A DNA stretch of 64,000 nt from Rhizobium sp. CB3090 (GCF_029714285.1 NZ_CP121663.1:806001-870000), one strand, 5' to 3'. Shown: positions 9,582-18,835, counted from the stretch's first letter. Notes: a model not told the origin generated them from the letters alone. Numbers and translations are program-made.

Positions 9582-10834
9582 GACATCAGTCGCTCGATAT
9601 CGGCACCACAAAGGCAGAGCTTGCGATCCAACTGCTCGTAACCGCGATCGAGGTGATAAACGCGGTTGACGATCGTTTCGCCTTTCGACACCAGCGCCGC
9701 CAATACCAGCGAGACCGAGGCGCGCAGATCAGTCGCCATAACCTGGGCCCCTCGAAGAGGTGCCCCGCCGCGAACCAGTGCCGTGGTGCCCTGCAGCGTG
9801 ATGTTGGCGCCGAGGCGCATCAATTCTGGCACATGCATAAAGCGATTTTCGAACACCGCCTCACGGATCAGCGAGGCGCCTTCCGCGCAGCAGGCAAGCG
9901 CCATGAACTGGGCCTGCAGGTCCGTCGGAAAGCCAGGATAGGGTTCCGTGGTGATGTCGGCGCCCTTGAGCGGACCGTCCCTCGAAACGACCAGGCCCCG
10001 ATCGCTGGGCCAGATGCTGACGCCCATGGCTTCCAATGCCTGCACGACGGAAGCGAGATTCTCCAGCCGGGCGTGGATCAGCTCAAGCTGCCCGCCAGTG
10101 ATGGCGGCGGCAACGGCATAGGTGCCGGCCTCGATCCGGTCGGATATGCCGTGATGCCTGGCAGGCTGCCAGTTCGTGCCGCCCTCGATCAGGATACGAT
10201 GCGTACCCGCGCCCTCGATTCGCGCGCCCATGGCACTAAGGCAGACGGCGAGATCGGCCACCTCCGGCTCGCGCGCCGCATTCAAGATCTCCGTCTCGCC
10301 CTTGGCGGCACATGCCGCCATCATCGCCGTCTCGGTCGCACCGACGGATGGGGAACTCAGGACGATACGCGCGCCCTTCAACCCACCAGGGGCCGAAGCG
10401 ACGATCAGACCGTTCTCGATCGCGATATCGGCTCCAAGCGTCGCCAGCGCCTTGATGTGCATGTCGACCGGCCGGGCGCCGATCGCGCAGCCGCCGGGCA
10501 GAGAGACACGGGCATGCCCGAAGCGTGCCAGCAGCGGCGCAAGTACCAGCACCGTCGCCCGCATGCGCCGCACAGTGTCGTAGGAGGTTTCCTTCGAGAC
10601 GATTGCGCTGGCATCAATCGTGGTCCCATGCGCCGCGCGGGTCACAACCGCACCATGAAGGGCGACGACGCCGAGCATGTTCTCGACATCGGTCACGGCC
10701 GGCAGGTTCGTCAATTCCAGCGGATGGGGACTGAGCAGCGCCGCCGCGATCTGCGGCAAGGCGGCATTCTTGGCGCCAGAAATCGTCACAGCGCCCTGCA
10801 ACCTGTTCCCGCCTGATATCCGCAGTCTGTCCAT
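9578..10834 (-). CDS. murA: UDP-GlcNAc 1-carboxyvinyltransferase (MurA), recycling-linked copy
   Basis: MurA transfers enolpyruvate from PEP to UDP-GlcNAc, the first committed step of murein synthesis. The 418-residue protein has the expected GAKNAALP start (Lys22, Asn23) and the catalytic, fosfomycin-reactive Cys116 in LPGGCAIGARPVD. Length is normal. It is the first minus-strand gene of the salvage locus, divergent from the RpiR regulator and overlapping the kinase by 4 nt. Being under the presumed recycling regulator is unusual for a housekeeping murA, so it may be a second copy; whether another murA exists cannot be seen here. Confidence 0.94.
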   Translation of the reverse strand: MDRLRISGGNRLQGAVTISGAKNAALPQIAAALLSPHPLELTNLPAVTDVENMLGVVALHGAVVTRAAHGTTIDASAIVSKETSYDTVRRMRATVLVLAPLLARFGHARVSLPGGCAIGARPVDMHIKALATLGADIAIENGLIVASAPGGLKGARIVLSSPSVGATETAMMAACAAKGETEILNAAREPEVADLAVCLSAMGARIEGAGTHRILIEGGTNWQPARHHGISDRIEAGTYAVAAAITGGQLELIHARLENLASVVQALEAMGVSIWPSDRGLVVSRDGPLKGADITTEPYPGFPTDLQAQFMALACCAEGASLIREAVFENRFMHVPELMRLGANITLQGTTALVRGGAPLRGAQVMATDLRASVSLVLAALVSKGETIVNRVYHLDRGYEQLDRKLCLCGADIERLMS

Positions 10835-10929
10835 GATATGAAACCCGTCAAAGAGAGGGGCGAAAGAGCAGACGTTATTTCGTCTGCCTTTGACTCAAAA
10901 CTATTCGTTCATTCCGTCCTGTCAATGTA

Positions 10930-10952
10930 GATTGGAATTTTTTATTCCAATC
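10930..10952. promoter_or_regulatory. Candidate RpiR/MurR operator 2, murA-rpiR intergenic
   Basis: A 23-nt perfect palindrome, GATTGGAAT and ATTCCAATC around TTTTT, in the divergent gap between murA and the RpiR-type gene. It contains the same GGAAT-N5-ATTCC core as the site before murQ and is placed to control both murA and the regulator itself. Confidence 0.7.
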
Positions 10953-11073
10953 TCTTTGTGATAAGGTCGGCGCTGACCGGCCGAAAGCGTGGTTGCCCGC
11001 TATCGGTCGAATGATATCCTGTGGCTCGATTGTGTCGACGCATGAACCGGCCTCCACGGCCTTAAAGGGGCGG

Positions 11074-11934
11074 ATGTCTATTTTAAAGAAAATCAGCGCA
11101 AAGCTCGAAGGCATGGCGCCAGCCGATCGCCAGATCGGGCAATTCATCGTCGAAAATCCCGACCAGATGCTGCGGCTCTCATCCGCCGCCCTCGCAGCCG
11201 AGACCGGCCGGAGCCAGTCGAGCGTCGTGAAGTTCAGCCAGAAACTCGGCTATGCCGGCTATCAGGAACTGAAGCTCGCCGTCAGCGAGGCTAAGGCGCA
11301 GGAGTGGCAGGCCCCAGCCGGCATGATCCATGGGACCATCGAAGTCGATGACGGCTATCTGACCATCCTGCAAAAATTGCTTGGCAGCAAGCTGCAGGCG
11401 ATGCAGCAGACGATCGCCGTCAACAATGAACTGGATATCGGCAAGGCGCTGAAAGCGCTCTACGAAGCCCGTCGTATTCATCTTGCCGGCGTCGGCGCGT
11501 CCTCGCTGGTCGCCCGCGACTTTTCCTACAAGCTGATGAAGCTCGGACGCAATGTCCTGCATGACAGCGACAGCCATGTGCAGATGGCCAACGCCTCTAC
11601 ACTCGGTTCCGACGACCTGCTGTTCGCCCTCTCCTATTCGGGCACCAGCATCGAAACCCTCAGGATCGCCGAACTCGCCAGCCAGCGAAATGCGATCGTC
11701 ATTGCCGTCACCGGCCTGCAGGACAATCCGCTCGCCCATGTCGCCGATATCCGCCTTTATACCGTCGGCGATGAAGACCGCGTCCGCTCCTCGGCGATCA
11801 CCGCGCGGGACGCGCAACTGATGCTCACCGATCTGCTGTTCATCCTGCTCGTGCAAAGGCAGCCAGATGCGAACGATTATGTTCACAACAGCGAAGCGGC
11901 CGTCTCTGTGCTGAAAGCGAAGCAACTGTCGTAG
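11074..11934 (+). CDS. RpiR/MurR-family transcriptional regulator of the muropeptide locus
   Basis: A 286-residue regulator with an N-terminal RpiR helix-turn-helix (about residues 1-75, including LSSAALAAETGRSQSSVVKF) and a C-terminal SIS sugar-phosphate-binding domain (LAGVGASSLVARDF, FALSYSGTS). I start at ATG 11074, preceded by AAAGGGG. The SIS domain suggests that a sugar phosphate, probably MurNAc-6-P as in E. coli MurR, is the effector. It is divergent from murA, with a strong palindrome in the gap. It ends 9 nt before the convergent GNAT gene. Confidence 0.9.
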   Translation: MSILKKISAKLEGMAPADRQIGQFIVENPDQMLRLSSAALAAETGRSQSSVVKFSQKLGYAGYQELKLAVSEAKAQEWQAPAGMIHGTIEVDDGYLTILQKLLGSKLQAMQQTIAVNNELDIGKALKALYEARRIHLAGVGASSLVARDFSYKLMKLGRNVLHDSDSHVQMANASTLGSDDLLFALSYSGTSIETLRIAELASQRNAIVIAVTGLQDNPLAHVADIRLYTVGDEDRVRSSAITARDAQLMLTDLLFILLVQRQPDANDYVHNSEAAVSVLKAKQLS

Positions 11935-11943
11935 CCGGGCCTA

Positions 11944-12450
11944 TCAAGCACTTTCTGCAAGCCAATGTCTGATATCGTCCAATGAGCGCATCAGGATCGA
12001 GGGGTTGTCACGAGCGGGAATAAAACCCCAGCTCTGCCAGAACGTCTCCGCCTCCGTGTCTATCGCACGAACCACCACGGCACGCCCTGCCACTATATCC
12101 GCGCCGGCGACGCAGCGCGTCAATGCGTCCTTCACCAGTGTCGAGCCAATACCACGACCGGCGTAACGACGGTCAACCGCGATCTGACCGATCAGCAAGC
12201 AAGGGATGGGATCAGGTGGACGGCCGGTGCGAATCTTGCGTGGGGTGGCATTGGGCTCGATGACAGACGGAGCAAGGCCGTAGTAGCCAACGGCGAGATC
12301 GTCGTCGAGCGCGACGAGGACACGGGTGAATCCGCGGGTCTGATTGGATCGCGCAAAATTTGCCAGCCAATCATCCAGCGCGGGTTTCCCGCAGTTAAAA
12401 CCGTCGAACCGATGATGATCGGATAGAAGCGCGATGCCTGAAAGCGCCAT
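11944..12450 (-). CDS. GNAT acetyltransferase, toxin-like partner of DUF1778 antitoxin (TacT/AtaT type)
   Basis: A 168-residue GNAT-fold acetyltransferase. Its start (ALSDHHRFDGFNCGKPALDDWL) and the acetyl-CoA loop RRYAGRGIGS match toxins that acetylate charged tRNAs and so stop translation. It begins 3 nt after the DUF1778 gene, the standard antitoxin-first order. The C-terminal FYxxxGF motif, whose Tyr is the catalytic residue in TacT and AtaT, reads F137-W138-QSWGF here, so the usual Tyr is replaced by Trp. Toxin activity is therefore uncertain. Confidence 0.85.
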   Translation of the reverse strand: MALSGIALLSDHHRFDGFNCGKPALDDWLANFARSNQTRGFTRVLVALDDDLAVGYYGLAPSVIEPNATPRKIRTGRPPDPIPCLLIGQIAVDRRYAGRGIGSTLVKDALTRCVAGADIVAGRAVVVRAIDTEAETFWQSWGFIPARDNPSILMRSLDDIRHWLAESA

Positions 12451-12453
12451 GGC

Positions 12454-12738
12454 CTATTGTTTCCACGGCGCCTTGCGCTGCAGCCGCTCCCTCACCTTTG
12501 CCGGCGGAGCCGCCGGTGTTGCGCCGATGGTCTGCAGGAAGTCATCGAAAGCACCCGGCGAAAGACGAATGACCGTCTCGTTCAAGATCGCGGTTTGCGC
12601 CTCGTGAACTGCGGCCCGGCGCATGAACTCTGTGCGTGACAAGCCGAGCAGTTCGGCACCACGGTCGATGATGGCAAGATCGTCATTGCGCAACCGCATC
12701 GATACGGGCGTCTCTTTTTTTTGTGCAGGCGCTGCCAT
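12454..12738 (-). CDS. DUF1778 ribbon-helix-helix antitoxin (TacA type)
   Basis: A 94-residue protein starting MAAPAQKKETPVSMRL, with a ribbon-helix-helix DNA-binding N-terminus and a C-terminal tail (LSPGAFDDFLQTI) that in this family wraps the GNAT toxin and blocks it. I start at ATG 12738, preceded by GAGGA; the longer frame adds a Cys-rich stretch without a ribosome site. It neutralises the GNAT partner and, with it, represses the operon in known systems. The pair stands between rpiR and the amine oxidase. Confidence 0.88.
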   Translation of the reverse strand: MAAPAQKKETPVSMRLRNDDLAIIDRGAELLGLSRTEFMRRAAVHEAQTAILNETVIRLSPGAFDDFLQTIGATPAAPPAKVRERLQRKAPWKQ

Positions 12739-12864
12739 CGTATAGTCCTCAAATTTGAAAGGAAGATAGGCCAATGTAATGCGAAACGCAATACAAGAGC
12801 AGCTATCCTTCATCCCTCTCCGACAGAAGATCGCCCCACGATGACGGAGAAGAATGGTCCATCG

Positions 12865-14127
12865 TCAGCTCTTGGATTTCAAAGCCGCGGCGATCGCTTC
12901 GGCGGCAGCTAAGCCGGTTTCGAGAGCGCCATGTGCTGTCGAAAAACGGGTCGGCGAACAGGCTTCGCCGGCAAAGAAGAGCCTGCCGTCGACGGTTTCA
13001 CCAAGTACGATGCGTTCGGCAGAGGCACCGGGCTGGGCATAGGAATAGGATCCACCAATATGCGGCTCGCTGTCCCAGGCCGACATGGCCACGGCATCGA
13101 TGCGACGAGCGAAAGCGGTTCCGAAATGCTGCGTCAGCTCTTCTCTTGCGAATGCAAGAGCAGCCTGCTCCCCGGCAGCCTCCAAATCCCGCGCCAGCGA
13201 ACCACCATAATAGGCCTCGATCAGGGCGGTGCCGAAGGGCCGTAGCTGGTAGGAACCCGTACGGACCTGATCCAAGGAGCCCGTGAGCCTTGTGTCGATC
13301 GGCAGATCGTCCGGCGACGTCACGCTCAGGAACAGTTTATTGGCAAGCCCCAGCGGCAAACGACCGGCTGCCTCCCGCTTTCTCGGCAGCGGCGGATCGA
13401 ATTTGATCCGGTCCTCTGCGATCACATTTGTCGCGACCGTTACCAAGACCATGCGTGCATGCAGCGTTCCGCGTTCCGTCTGCAAAAGGATAGTCCCCGC
13501 GCCACGATGATCGATGGTTTTAACCGCCGTCGAAAGCATCGTGGGGACCGGCTGCGCATAGGCCGAAATCAGCGTTCCATAACCCTCGCGAACGCGCCAG
13601 TCCGGGCCTGGCCCGGGATCATAATGGACATAATCGTGAATGGAGGCGGCTGCGAGTTCGACACCGTTTAGAAACGTCCCGATTGCTTCGATGCGCCCGT
13701 TCCAGGGGTTTCCGGGTTCCAGCAGGTTGTCAAGCGATCCGTCTTCGCCAGAATCCCCCCATTGTTCTGCGCGCGCAAAAAAGGTGTTGATAGCCGATCT
13801 GCCTCCTGCCCCCTCGACCGTCCGTCCGCCCTCGCTCCAGGGGGCAGGCGTCGTTTCCACCGTCAGCCCGATCTGGCGGGCGATATCGGTCCATCGATTC
13901 GTCCTCGCGCCATGGAGCCATCCGCAGCCGAGATCGACAGGCTCATTCTCGAACGACGGCAACCGAACCGTCCAGGCGCGGCCTCCCAGGCGGTCCTTCG
14001 CCTCAAGAAGCAACACGGAAATATCAGGACGGAGAGACTGCAGCCGCCGCGCCGCTGCGACACCTGCGGCGCCAGCGCCGATGATGGCGACATCGATTGT
14101 CTGGCCCGCGGACCAAGGATTGCTCAA
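12865..14127 (-). CDS. FAD-dependent flavin monoamine oxidase family protein
   Basis: About 420 residues. The N-terminus has the FAD dinucleotide fold IIGAGAAGVAAARRL followed by LLLEAKDRLGGRAWT, and the C-terminus the FAD motif LFFAGEACSPTRF with HGALETGLAAA. This is the amine oxidase/NAD(P)-binding Rossmann architecture of flavin monoamine oxidases, which oxidise primary or polyamines to aldehydes with H2O2 release. No ATG is available; I prefer TTG at 14127, close behind AGGCGAGAGG, over TTG at 14193. No signal peptide. It appears monocistronic and its substrate is unknown. Confidence 0.85.
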   Translation of the reverse strand: MSNPWSAGQTIDVAIIGAGAAGVAAARRLQSLRPDISVLLLEAKDRLGGRAWTVRLPSFENEPVDLGCGWLHGARTNRWTDIARQIGLTVETTPAPWSEGGRTVEGAGGRSAINTFFARAEQWGDSGEDGSLDNLLEPGNPWNGRIEAIGTFLNGVELAAASIHDYVHYDPGPGPDWRVREGYGTLISAYAQPVPTMLSTAVKTIDHRGAGTILLQTERGTLHARMVLVTVATNVIAEDRIKFDPPLPRKREAAGRLPLGLANKLFLSVTSPDDLPIDTRLTGSLDQVRTGSYQLRPFGTALIEAYYGGSLARDLEAAGEQAALAFAREELTQHFGTAFARRIDAVAMSAWDSEPHIGGSYSYAQPGASAERIVLGETVDGRLFFAGEACSPTRFSTAHGALETGLAAAEAIAAALKSKS

Positions 14128-14291
14128 ATGCCTCTCGCCTTTCTGGCATGCCGAAACCTGCAGATTTTGATCAGCAAGGCGAGAGATGTGCAAGCGCCAA
14201 CCGGATGCTGCGACGCAATTTCCATAAGCATATCGCGGCGCGGCCAGCGTCGTTTCCGGTCACGGCTTGAAACGACCGCTCAAGCCCCGCT

Positions 14292-15149
14292 TTATGCTGC
14301 CGCTTTCCAATCGAGCCCAATGTCGAGCGTTGGCGCGCTATGCGTTACCCAGCCGACAGAGATCAGATCGACGCCGGAAGCCGCTATTGCCGCGGCAGTT
14401 GACGGAGTAACACGGCCCGACGCCTCCGTGATTGCCTGCCCGGCAACGATGCCTACCGCTTCGCGCAACTGATCAGGTGTCATATTGTCGAGCAGCACGG
14501 CATCGACGCCCTCTGCCATGGCTTCGCGAAGCTGATCGAGCGTGTCCACTTCGACCTCGATCTTGACCATGTGGCCGACGCCGGTCTTAGCGCGGCGGAT
14601 GGCTTCCGCGACTCCGCCGGCGATTGCGACATGATTGTCCTTGATCAATACCGCGTCGTAGAGCGCAAAACGATGGTTCATGCCGCCGCCGGCCTTGACC
14701 GCATATTTCTCCAGCGCACGCAGTCCCGGCGTCGTCTTGCGGGTGCAGACGATTGATGCCTTCGTACCGCTGATCGCCTCGACGATGCCGGCCGTCACGG
14801 TCGCGATACCGGAGAGGTGACCGAGGAAATTCAATGCCGTGCGCTCGGCCGTCAACAAACCACGTGAGGAACCTTCGATCGTTGCGATTACATCGCCGGC
14901 GGTAACCTTTGCGCAGTCGTGAAGATGCCGCGTCATGGTGATTCTGGGATCGACAAGCTGGAAGGCAAGTTCCGAGGCGTCGAGCCCGGCGACTACACCC
15001 GGTTGCCGGGCTACCATGGCAACGGTGGAGCGATGATCTTCCGGAATAACGGCGGCGGACGTGATATCGCCGGCAAGGCCGAGATCTTCCAGCAGGGCAT
15101 TGCGCACCAACGGCTCGATGATGAGGCGCGGAAGGGGAACGAGGGTCAT
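14292..15149 (-). CDS. nadC: Quinolinate phosphoribosyltransferase (NadC)
   Basis: NadC converts quinolinate and PRPP to nicotinate mononucleotide, the third de novo NAD step. The 285-residue protein has the N-terminal EDLGLAGDITSAAVI, the ARKT-like CTRKTTPGLR active-site motif, HRFALYDAVLIKDNH and the C-terminal EASGRVT and GVDLISVGWVTHSAP motifs. I use ATG 15149, 1 nt after the nadB stop and 8 nt after GGAG; a GTG at 15158 also exists. Last gene of the nadABC operon. Confidence 0.97.
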   Translation of the reverse strand: MTLVPLPRLIIEPLVRNALLEDLGLAGDITSAAVIPEDHRSTVAMVARQPGVVAGLDASELAFQLVDPRITMTRHLHDCAKVTAGDVIATIEGSSRGLLTAERTALNFLGHLSGIATVTAGIVEAISGTKASIVCTRKTTPGLRALEKYAVKAGGGMNHRFALYDAVLIKDNHVAIAGGVAEAIRRAKTGVGHMVKIEVEVDTLDQLREAMAEGVDAVLLDNMTPDQLREAVGIVAGQAITEASGRVTPSTAAAIAASGVDLISVGWVTHSAPTLDIGLDWKAAA

Positions 15150-15150
15150 G

Positions 15151-16692
15151 TCAGGCACTCCGGGCGAAGGAATAGGGAATGACGGATCGGGCGATGTCCA
15201 AGGCGTCAGTGAGGCGCATCGACCGGCGCTGGGCGTTCTTCAGTTTCAACGGAAAATCCGTGCGTGCATGAGCGCCGCGCGATTCCGTCCGTAGGCTGGC
15301 GAAGACGGCGATCAGCAGTGCCACGATGGCGGGATCCGCGGCCGGACCTTCACTTTCGACCAGCGGCAGAAGCGCAGCAATCGCTCCGTGAATGGCGCCG
15401 GCATTGCGAAGCACGCCGAGATGACGCGAGACGATCGGCCGCACAAGCGAGGAATCCGGTGCTATCGAGCGCCCATGGTCCGACGGCGGGTTCGCAACGC
15501 GCCAAGAGAGGTCGGCCATATCGCGTGCGGCGCGCATGCCCATGACGGCAGCCTCCAGCAAAGAGTTGCTGGCGAGCCGATTGGCGCCGTGAAGGCCTGA
15601 TGATGCCGCCTCCCCTGCCACCCAGAGGCCGGAGACGGAGCTGCGGCCGCTCACATCGGTCGCCACACCGCCCATGTGATAGTGAACGGCGGGACGCACC
15701 GGGATAAGCTCGCGCGCGGGATCGAAACCCGCCTCCCGGCAGAGCGCATCGATCACGGGGAAGCGCGCAGCAAAGCGATTGCCGAGCGCTTCGCGCGCAT
15801 CGAGAAAGACGCCGCCGCCGCGCGCGATTTCCGCGCTGATCGCCCGCGCGACGACATCGCGCGGGGCGAGTTCCGCGCCGGAAACCTCCGACATGAAACG
15901 CTCGCCTCTCTCGTTGACGAGCAATGCACCTTCGCCGCGCACAGCTTCACTGACCAGCGCCAGCGGCCGGCGGCGGGAATCGAGGGCTGTCGGATGGAAT
16001 TGCACGAACTCCATATCGGCCAGAAGCGCCCCAGCTCTCGCGGCAAGTGCCACGCCCTGGCCGAAATTGCCGATGGGATTGGTCGTCGCATCGAAGAGAC
16101 CGCCGATGCCACCGGTCGCAAGCAGGACGCGGGAGGTGGGCAGAACGGCCATTCCCTTTGCTGTTGCGCATAAAAGGCCGCTGATCCGTTCGCCATCCAG
16201 GAGCAACCGCCGCGCTTCATACCCTTCAAGCACCGTAATGGACGGCGTATTGACGACGGCCCGCACCAGGGCGCGGACGATCGCAGCCCCGGAGCCGTCG
16301 CCTTCGGCATGAACGATGCGACGGCGCGAATGGGCAGCTTCGAGGCCGAGCGACAGGGCACCGGCGCCATTCCGATCAAAGCGTACGCCCGCTCGCTCCA
16401 AGGCGGCAATTGCCGCCGGCGCTTCGGCAATGATGCTTGCGGCCACCACGGGGTCGCAGAGCCCATCGCCGGCAGCAAGCGTGTCGGCAAGATGCAACTC
16501 CGCGCTGTCATCCGCCCCCATGCTGGCGGCGATGCCGCCCTGTGCCCAGGCGCTCGATGTCTCGGCGCCGAGCGTTGCGCGGGTAAGGATGACGGTCGGC
16601 TGCGGAGCCAGCATCACTGCTGCCATCAGGCCGGCGAGACCGCTGCCGACGATGGCGACATGGCCGGCAAGATCGTGAAGAACCTCGGTCAT
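15151..16692 (-). CDS. nadB: L-aspartate oxidase (NadB)
   Basis: NadB oxidises L-aspartate to iminoaspartate using FAD, the first step to quinolinate. The 513-residue protein shows the FAD fold [16 protein letters not shown], the [14 protein letters not shown] motif, and [21 protein letters not shown] with [13 protein letters not shown] of the succinate dehydrogenase/aspartate oxidase family. Its ATG overlaps the nadA stop (ATGA). The C-terminal helical domain ends slightly shorter than in E. coli. Confidence 0.97.
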   Translation of the reverse strand: MTEVLHDLAGHVAIVGSGLAGLMAAVMLAPQPTVILTRATLGAETSSAWAQGGIAASMGADDSAELHLADTLAAGDGLCDPVVAASIIAEAPAAIAALERAGVRFDRNGAGALSLGLEAAHSRRRIVHAEGDGSGAAIVRALVRAVVNTPSITVLEGYEARRLLLDGERISGLLCATAKGMAVLPTSRVLLATGGIGGLFDATTNPIGNFGQGVALAARAGALLADMEFVQFHPTALDSRRRPLALVSEAVRGEGALLVNERGERFMSEVSGAELAPRDVVARAISAEIARGGGVFLDAREALGNRFAARFPVIDALCREAGFDPARELIPVRPAVHYHMGGVATDVSGRSSVSGLWVAGEAASSGLHGANRLASNSLLEAAVMGMRAARDMADLSWRVANPPSDHGRSIAPDSSLVRPIVSRHLGVLRNAGAIHGAIAALLPLVESEGPAADPAIVALLIAVFASLRTESRGAHARTDFPLKLKNAQRRSMRLTDALDIARSVIPYSFARSA

Positions 16693-17660
16693 ATCGCCAG
16701 CATCCTTTCCACCGCGCGGCGCGCGGCAACGGCAATGGCCGGATCAATCGTTACTTCATGCTGGTTTTCCTCCAGTGCCTTGCGGATGTTGCCGAGCGTT
16801 ATGCGCTTCATATGCGGGCAGAGATTACAGGGCCGGATGAACTCGACATCCGGATGATGAACGGCAACATTGTCGCTCATCGAACATTCGGTCAGCAGTA
16901 CGACACGCGCCGGCCGTTTCTTGCCGACATAATCGGACATAACGGCGGTGGAGCCGGCAAAATCCGCTTCCCTGACGACCTCAGGCGGGCACTCCGGATG
17001 CGCGAGCACGGTCACACCGGAATAATTTTCGCGAAGCTGGCGCACATCATCGGCGGTGAAAAGCTCATGCACTTCGCAATGCCCATGCCAGGCGATGATT
17101 TCTACATTGGTTTCGCGCGCAACATTTTGCGCCAGATACTCGTCGGGGATCATGAGCACCTTGGGAACGCCGAGCGATTCCACCACCTGCTTGGCATTGC
17201 CCGATGTGCAGCAGATATCGGATGCCGCCTTCACCGCGGCGGAAGTATTGACATAGGTGACAATGGGAACCCCAGGATGCGCCTGCCGCAGCAGCGCGAT
17301 GTCTTCCGGCGTAATCGATTCCGCTAGCGAGCAACCGGCGGCCATATCGGGGATCAGCACAGTCTTTTCCGGATTGAGCAGCTTGGCGGTCTCGGCCATG
17401 AAATGTACGCCGGCAAGCACGATGATATCGGCGTCCACATCGATCGCCTTGCGGGCGAGCGCTAGGCTGTCGCCAACGATATCGGCGACGCCGTGGAAAA
17501 TCTCCGGCGTCTGATAGTTATGCGCGAGGATGACGGCGTTGCGGCGGCGTTTCAGCTCGAGGATCGCCTCGACATCATTCTGAAACGTCAGCCATTCGGC
17601 TTTGGGGATGACTCGGCTAACGCGATCGTAAAGGGAGGATGCGGATACGGGATGGTTCAT
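16689..17660 (-). CDS. nadA: Quinolinate synthase A (NadA)
   Basis: NadA condenses iminoaspartate with dihydroxyacetone phosphate to quinolinate using a [4Fe-4S] cluster. In the 323-residue protein the cluster cysteines lie in [18 protein letters not shown] and [12 protein letters not shown], and the substrate-binding HNYQTPE motif is near the N-terminus. It starts behind GGAG. It is the first gene after two tandem palindromes that probably bind NadQ, and it overlaps nadB by 4 nt. Confidence 0.97.
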   Translation of the reverse strand: MNHPVSASSLYDRVSRVIPKAEWLTFQNDVEAILELKRRRNAVILAHNYQTPEIFHGVADIVGDSLALARKAIDVDADIIVLAGVHFMAETAKLLNPEKTVLIPDMAAGCSLAESITPEDIALLRQAHPGVPIVTYVNTSAAVKAASDICCTSGNAKQVVESLGVPKVLMIPDEYLAQNVARETNVEIIAWHGHCEVHELFTADDVRQLRENYSGVTVLAHPECPPEVVREADFAGSTAVMSDYVGKKRPARVVLLTECSMSDNVAVHHPDVEFIRPCNLCPHMKRITLGNIRKALEENQHEVTIDPAIAVAARRAVERMLAI

Positions 17661-17674
17661 GACCGGCTCCTTAT

Positions 17675-17693
17675 TATACTCAATTTGAGTATA
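17675..17693. promoter_or_regulatory. Candidate NadQ operator, nadA-proximal
   Basis: Perfect palindrome TATACTCAA-T-TTGAGTATA, 15 nt upstream of the nadA start. Core ATACTC-N5-GAGTAT. It lies between nadQ and nadA and is close enough to overlap the nadA promoter or its transcription start. Confidence 0.7.
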
Positions 17694-17707
17694 TCATACG
17701 CAAATAG

Positions 17708-17728
17708 ATATTCTCGTTGTGAGCATAT
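17708..17728. promoter_or_regulatory. Candidate NadQ operator, distal
   Basis: Imperfect palindrome ATATTCTC-GTTGT-GAGCATAT with the same CTC-N5-GAG layout as the proximal site, centred 34 bp from it. It ends just before the nadQ stop codon. A tandem arrangement suggests cooperative repression. Confidence 0.55.
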
Positions 17729-17729
17729 G

Positions 17730-18632
17730 TCAATTGCGAGAGAGCGGTAATTTTGTTCCGGCGAGTTCGCGTTCTTCGAGAATGGCACGACGGAAGCGGA
17801 AGAGCTTGGCCGGGCGGCCGCCCGTCTCGCTTTCGGTTGCGCCCGTTTCTTCCACCAGCTCCTGCTGCTCGATCAAACGGCGAAAATTCTGCTTATGCAG
17901 CGTCAGTCCTGCCAGAGCTTCGACGGTGCGCTGCAATTGAAGGAGCGTAAAACTCTCCGGCATCAGTTCGAACACGACGGGGCGATATTTGATCTTCGCG
18001 CGCAGCCGCGCCATGCCGGTCGCAAGAATCCGCCGATGATCGGCAAACATCGGCCGGTCGGAATTGGCCTGCTGAGAGCAGCCCGCCTCCGAGACAAGCT
18101 TGGCCTCATAGAGAAGCTCGTAACGCTGCAGAACAAGGTCCTCATTCCAGGCGGCATCATTCAGACCAAAGGCGAAATCGGCACGGCGCCGGCGTTGCTC
18201 GCGCCTGGCTGGATCGCCCGTGATCCAGCTATTCAGCCGCTCGGCGATGTCGTCCAGTACGGACGGACGGCCGTGACGATGGTCTTCCCAAGGGAAATAT
18301 TCGTACCAACTATGCCAACCCGGCCGGCCTCCGCCAGGGGCTGCTTGCTCCCGTACCAGGCCGAGATAGCTGATCGAAATCGTCCGGCCGCCCAAGATCT
18401 CATTGTTCCGATCACGGTCGGCAAAGGTATAAAGCTGCTCAAGATAGCCGACGGGGTGTGCCGTCTGTTCCCGCACCCATTCGCGAAGACCGCTCTGCAA
18501 GGTACGGTGCCCGAGTTCGAACGGTCCCGACGGCAAGGCATCGCCCGACCGCACGGTCATGACCCGAGGATCGTTGCCGGTGACGGCCGTCAGAACCGCG
18601 ATCAGTTCGGCGTGCGCAAGTCCGATGGTCAA
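17730..18632 (-). CDS. nadQ: NadQ-type (Nudix-like plus winged helix) regulator of NAD synthesis
   Basis: A 300-residue protein with an N-terminal Nudix-like fold lacking a full Nudix box (VMTVRSGDALPSGPFELGHRTLQSGLREWVREQT, then TFADRDRN) and a C-terminal winged-helix segment (FTLLQLQRTVEALAGLTLHKQNFRRL). This layout is that of NrtR/NadQ regulators, which sense NAD-related metabolites and repress NAD synthesis; in Rhizobiales NadQ sits beside nadABC. It starts with TTG after AGGGAA. It is upstream of nadA on the same strand. The name rests on architecture and context. Confidence 0.85.
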   Translation of the reverse strand: MTIGLAHAELIAVLTAVTGNDPRVMTVRSGDALPSGPFELGHRTLQSGLREWVREQTAHPVGYLEQLYTFADRDRNNEILGGRTISISYLGLVREQAAPGGGRPGWHSWYEYFPWEDHRHGRPSVLDDIAERLNSWITGDPARREQRRRRADFAFGLNDAAWNEDLVLQRYELLYEAKLVSEAGCSQQANSDRPMFADHRRILATGMARLRAKIKYRPVVFELMPESFTLLQLQRTVEALAGLTLHKQNFRRLIEQQELVEETGATESETGGRPAKLFRFRRAILEERELAGTKLPLSRN

Positions 18633-18835
18633 GGAAATTCCCTATCTTGTTCGAGCTTTACTTTTCTCGCACGAAGCGCCGCCGAAGCCAATGCAGCCGT
18701 TCGGCAACTCCACATTTCTCGACATCGCAAACACTCCAAAACCGCCTGCTATGCCAGGACTTGAATTCCGCAAATGATAGCTCGATATCCGGCAATAGGT
18801 GAAAGCCCGCCGACAGCGCGTAAATAAGAGGCAAG

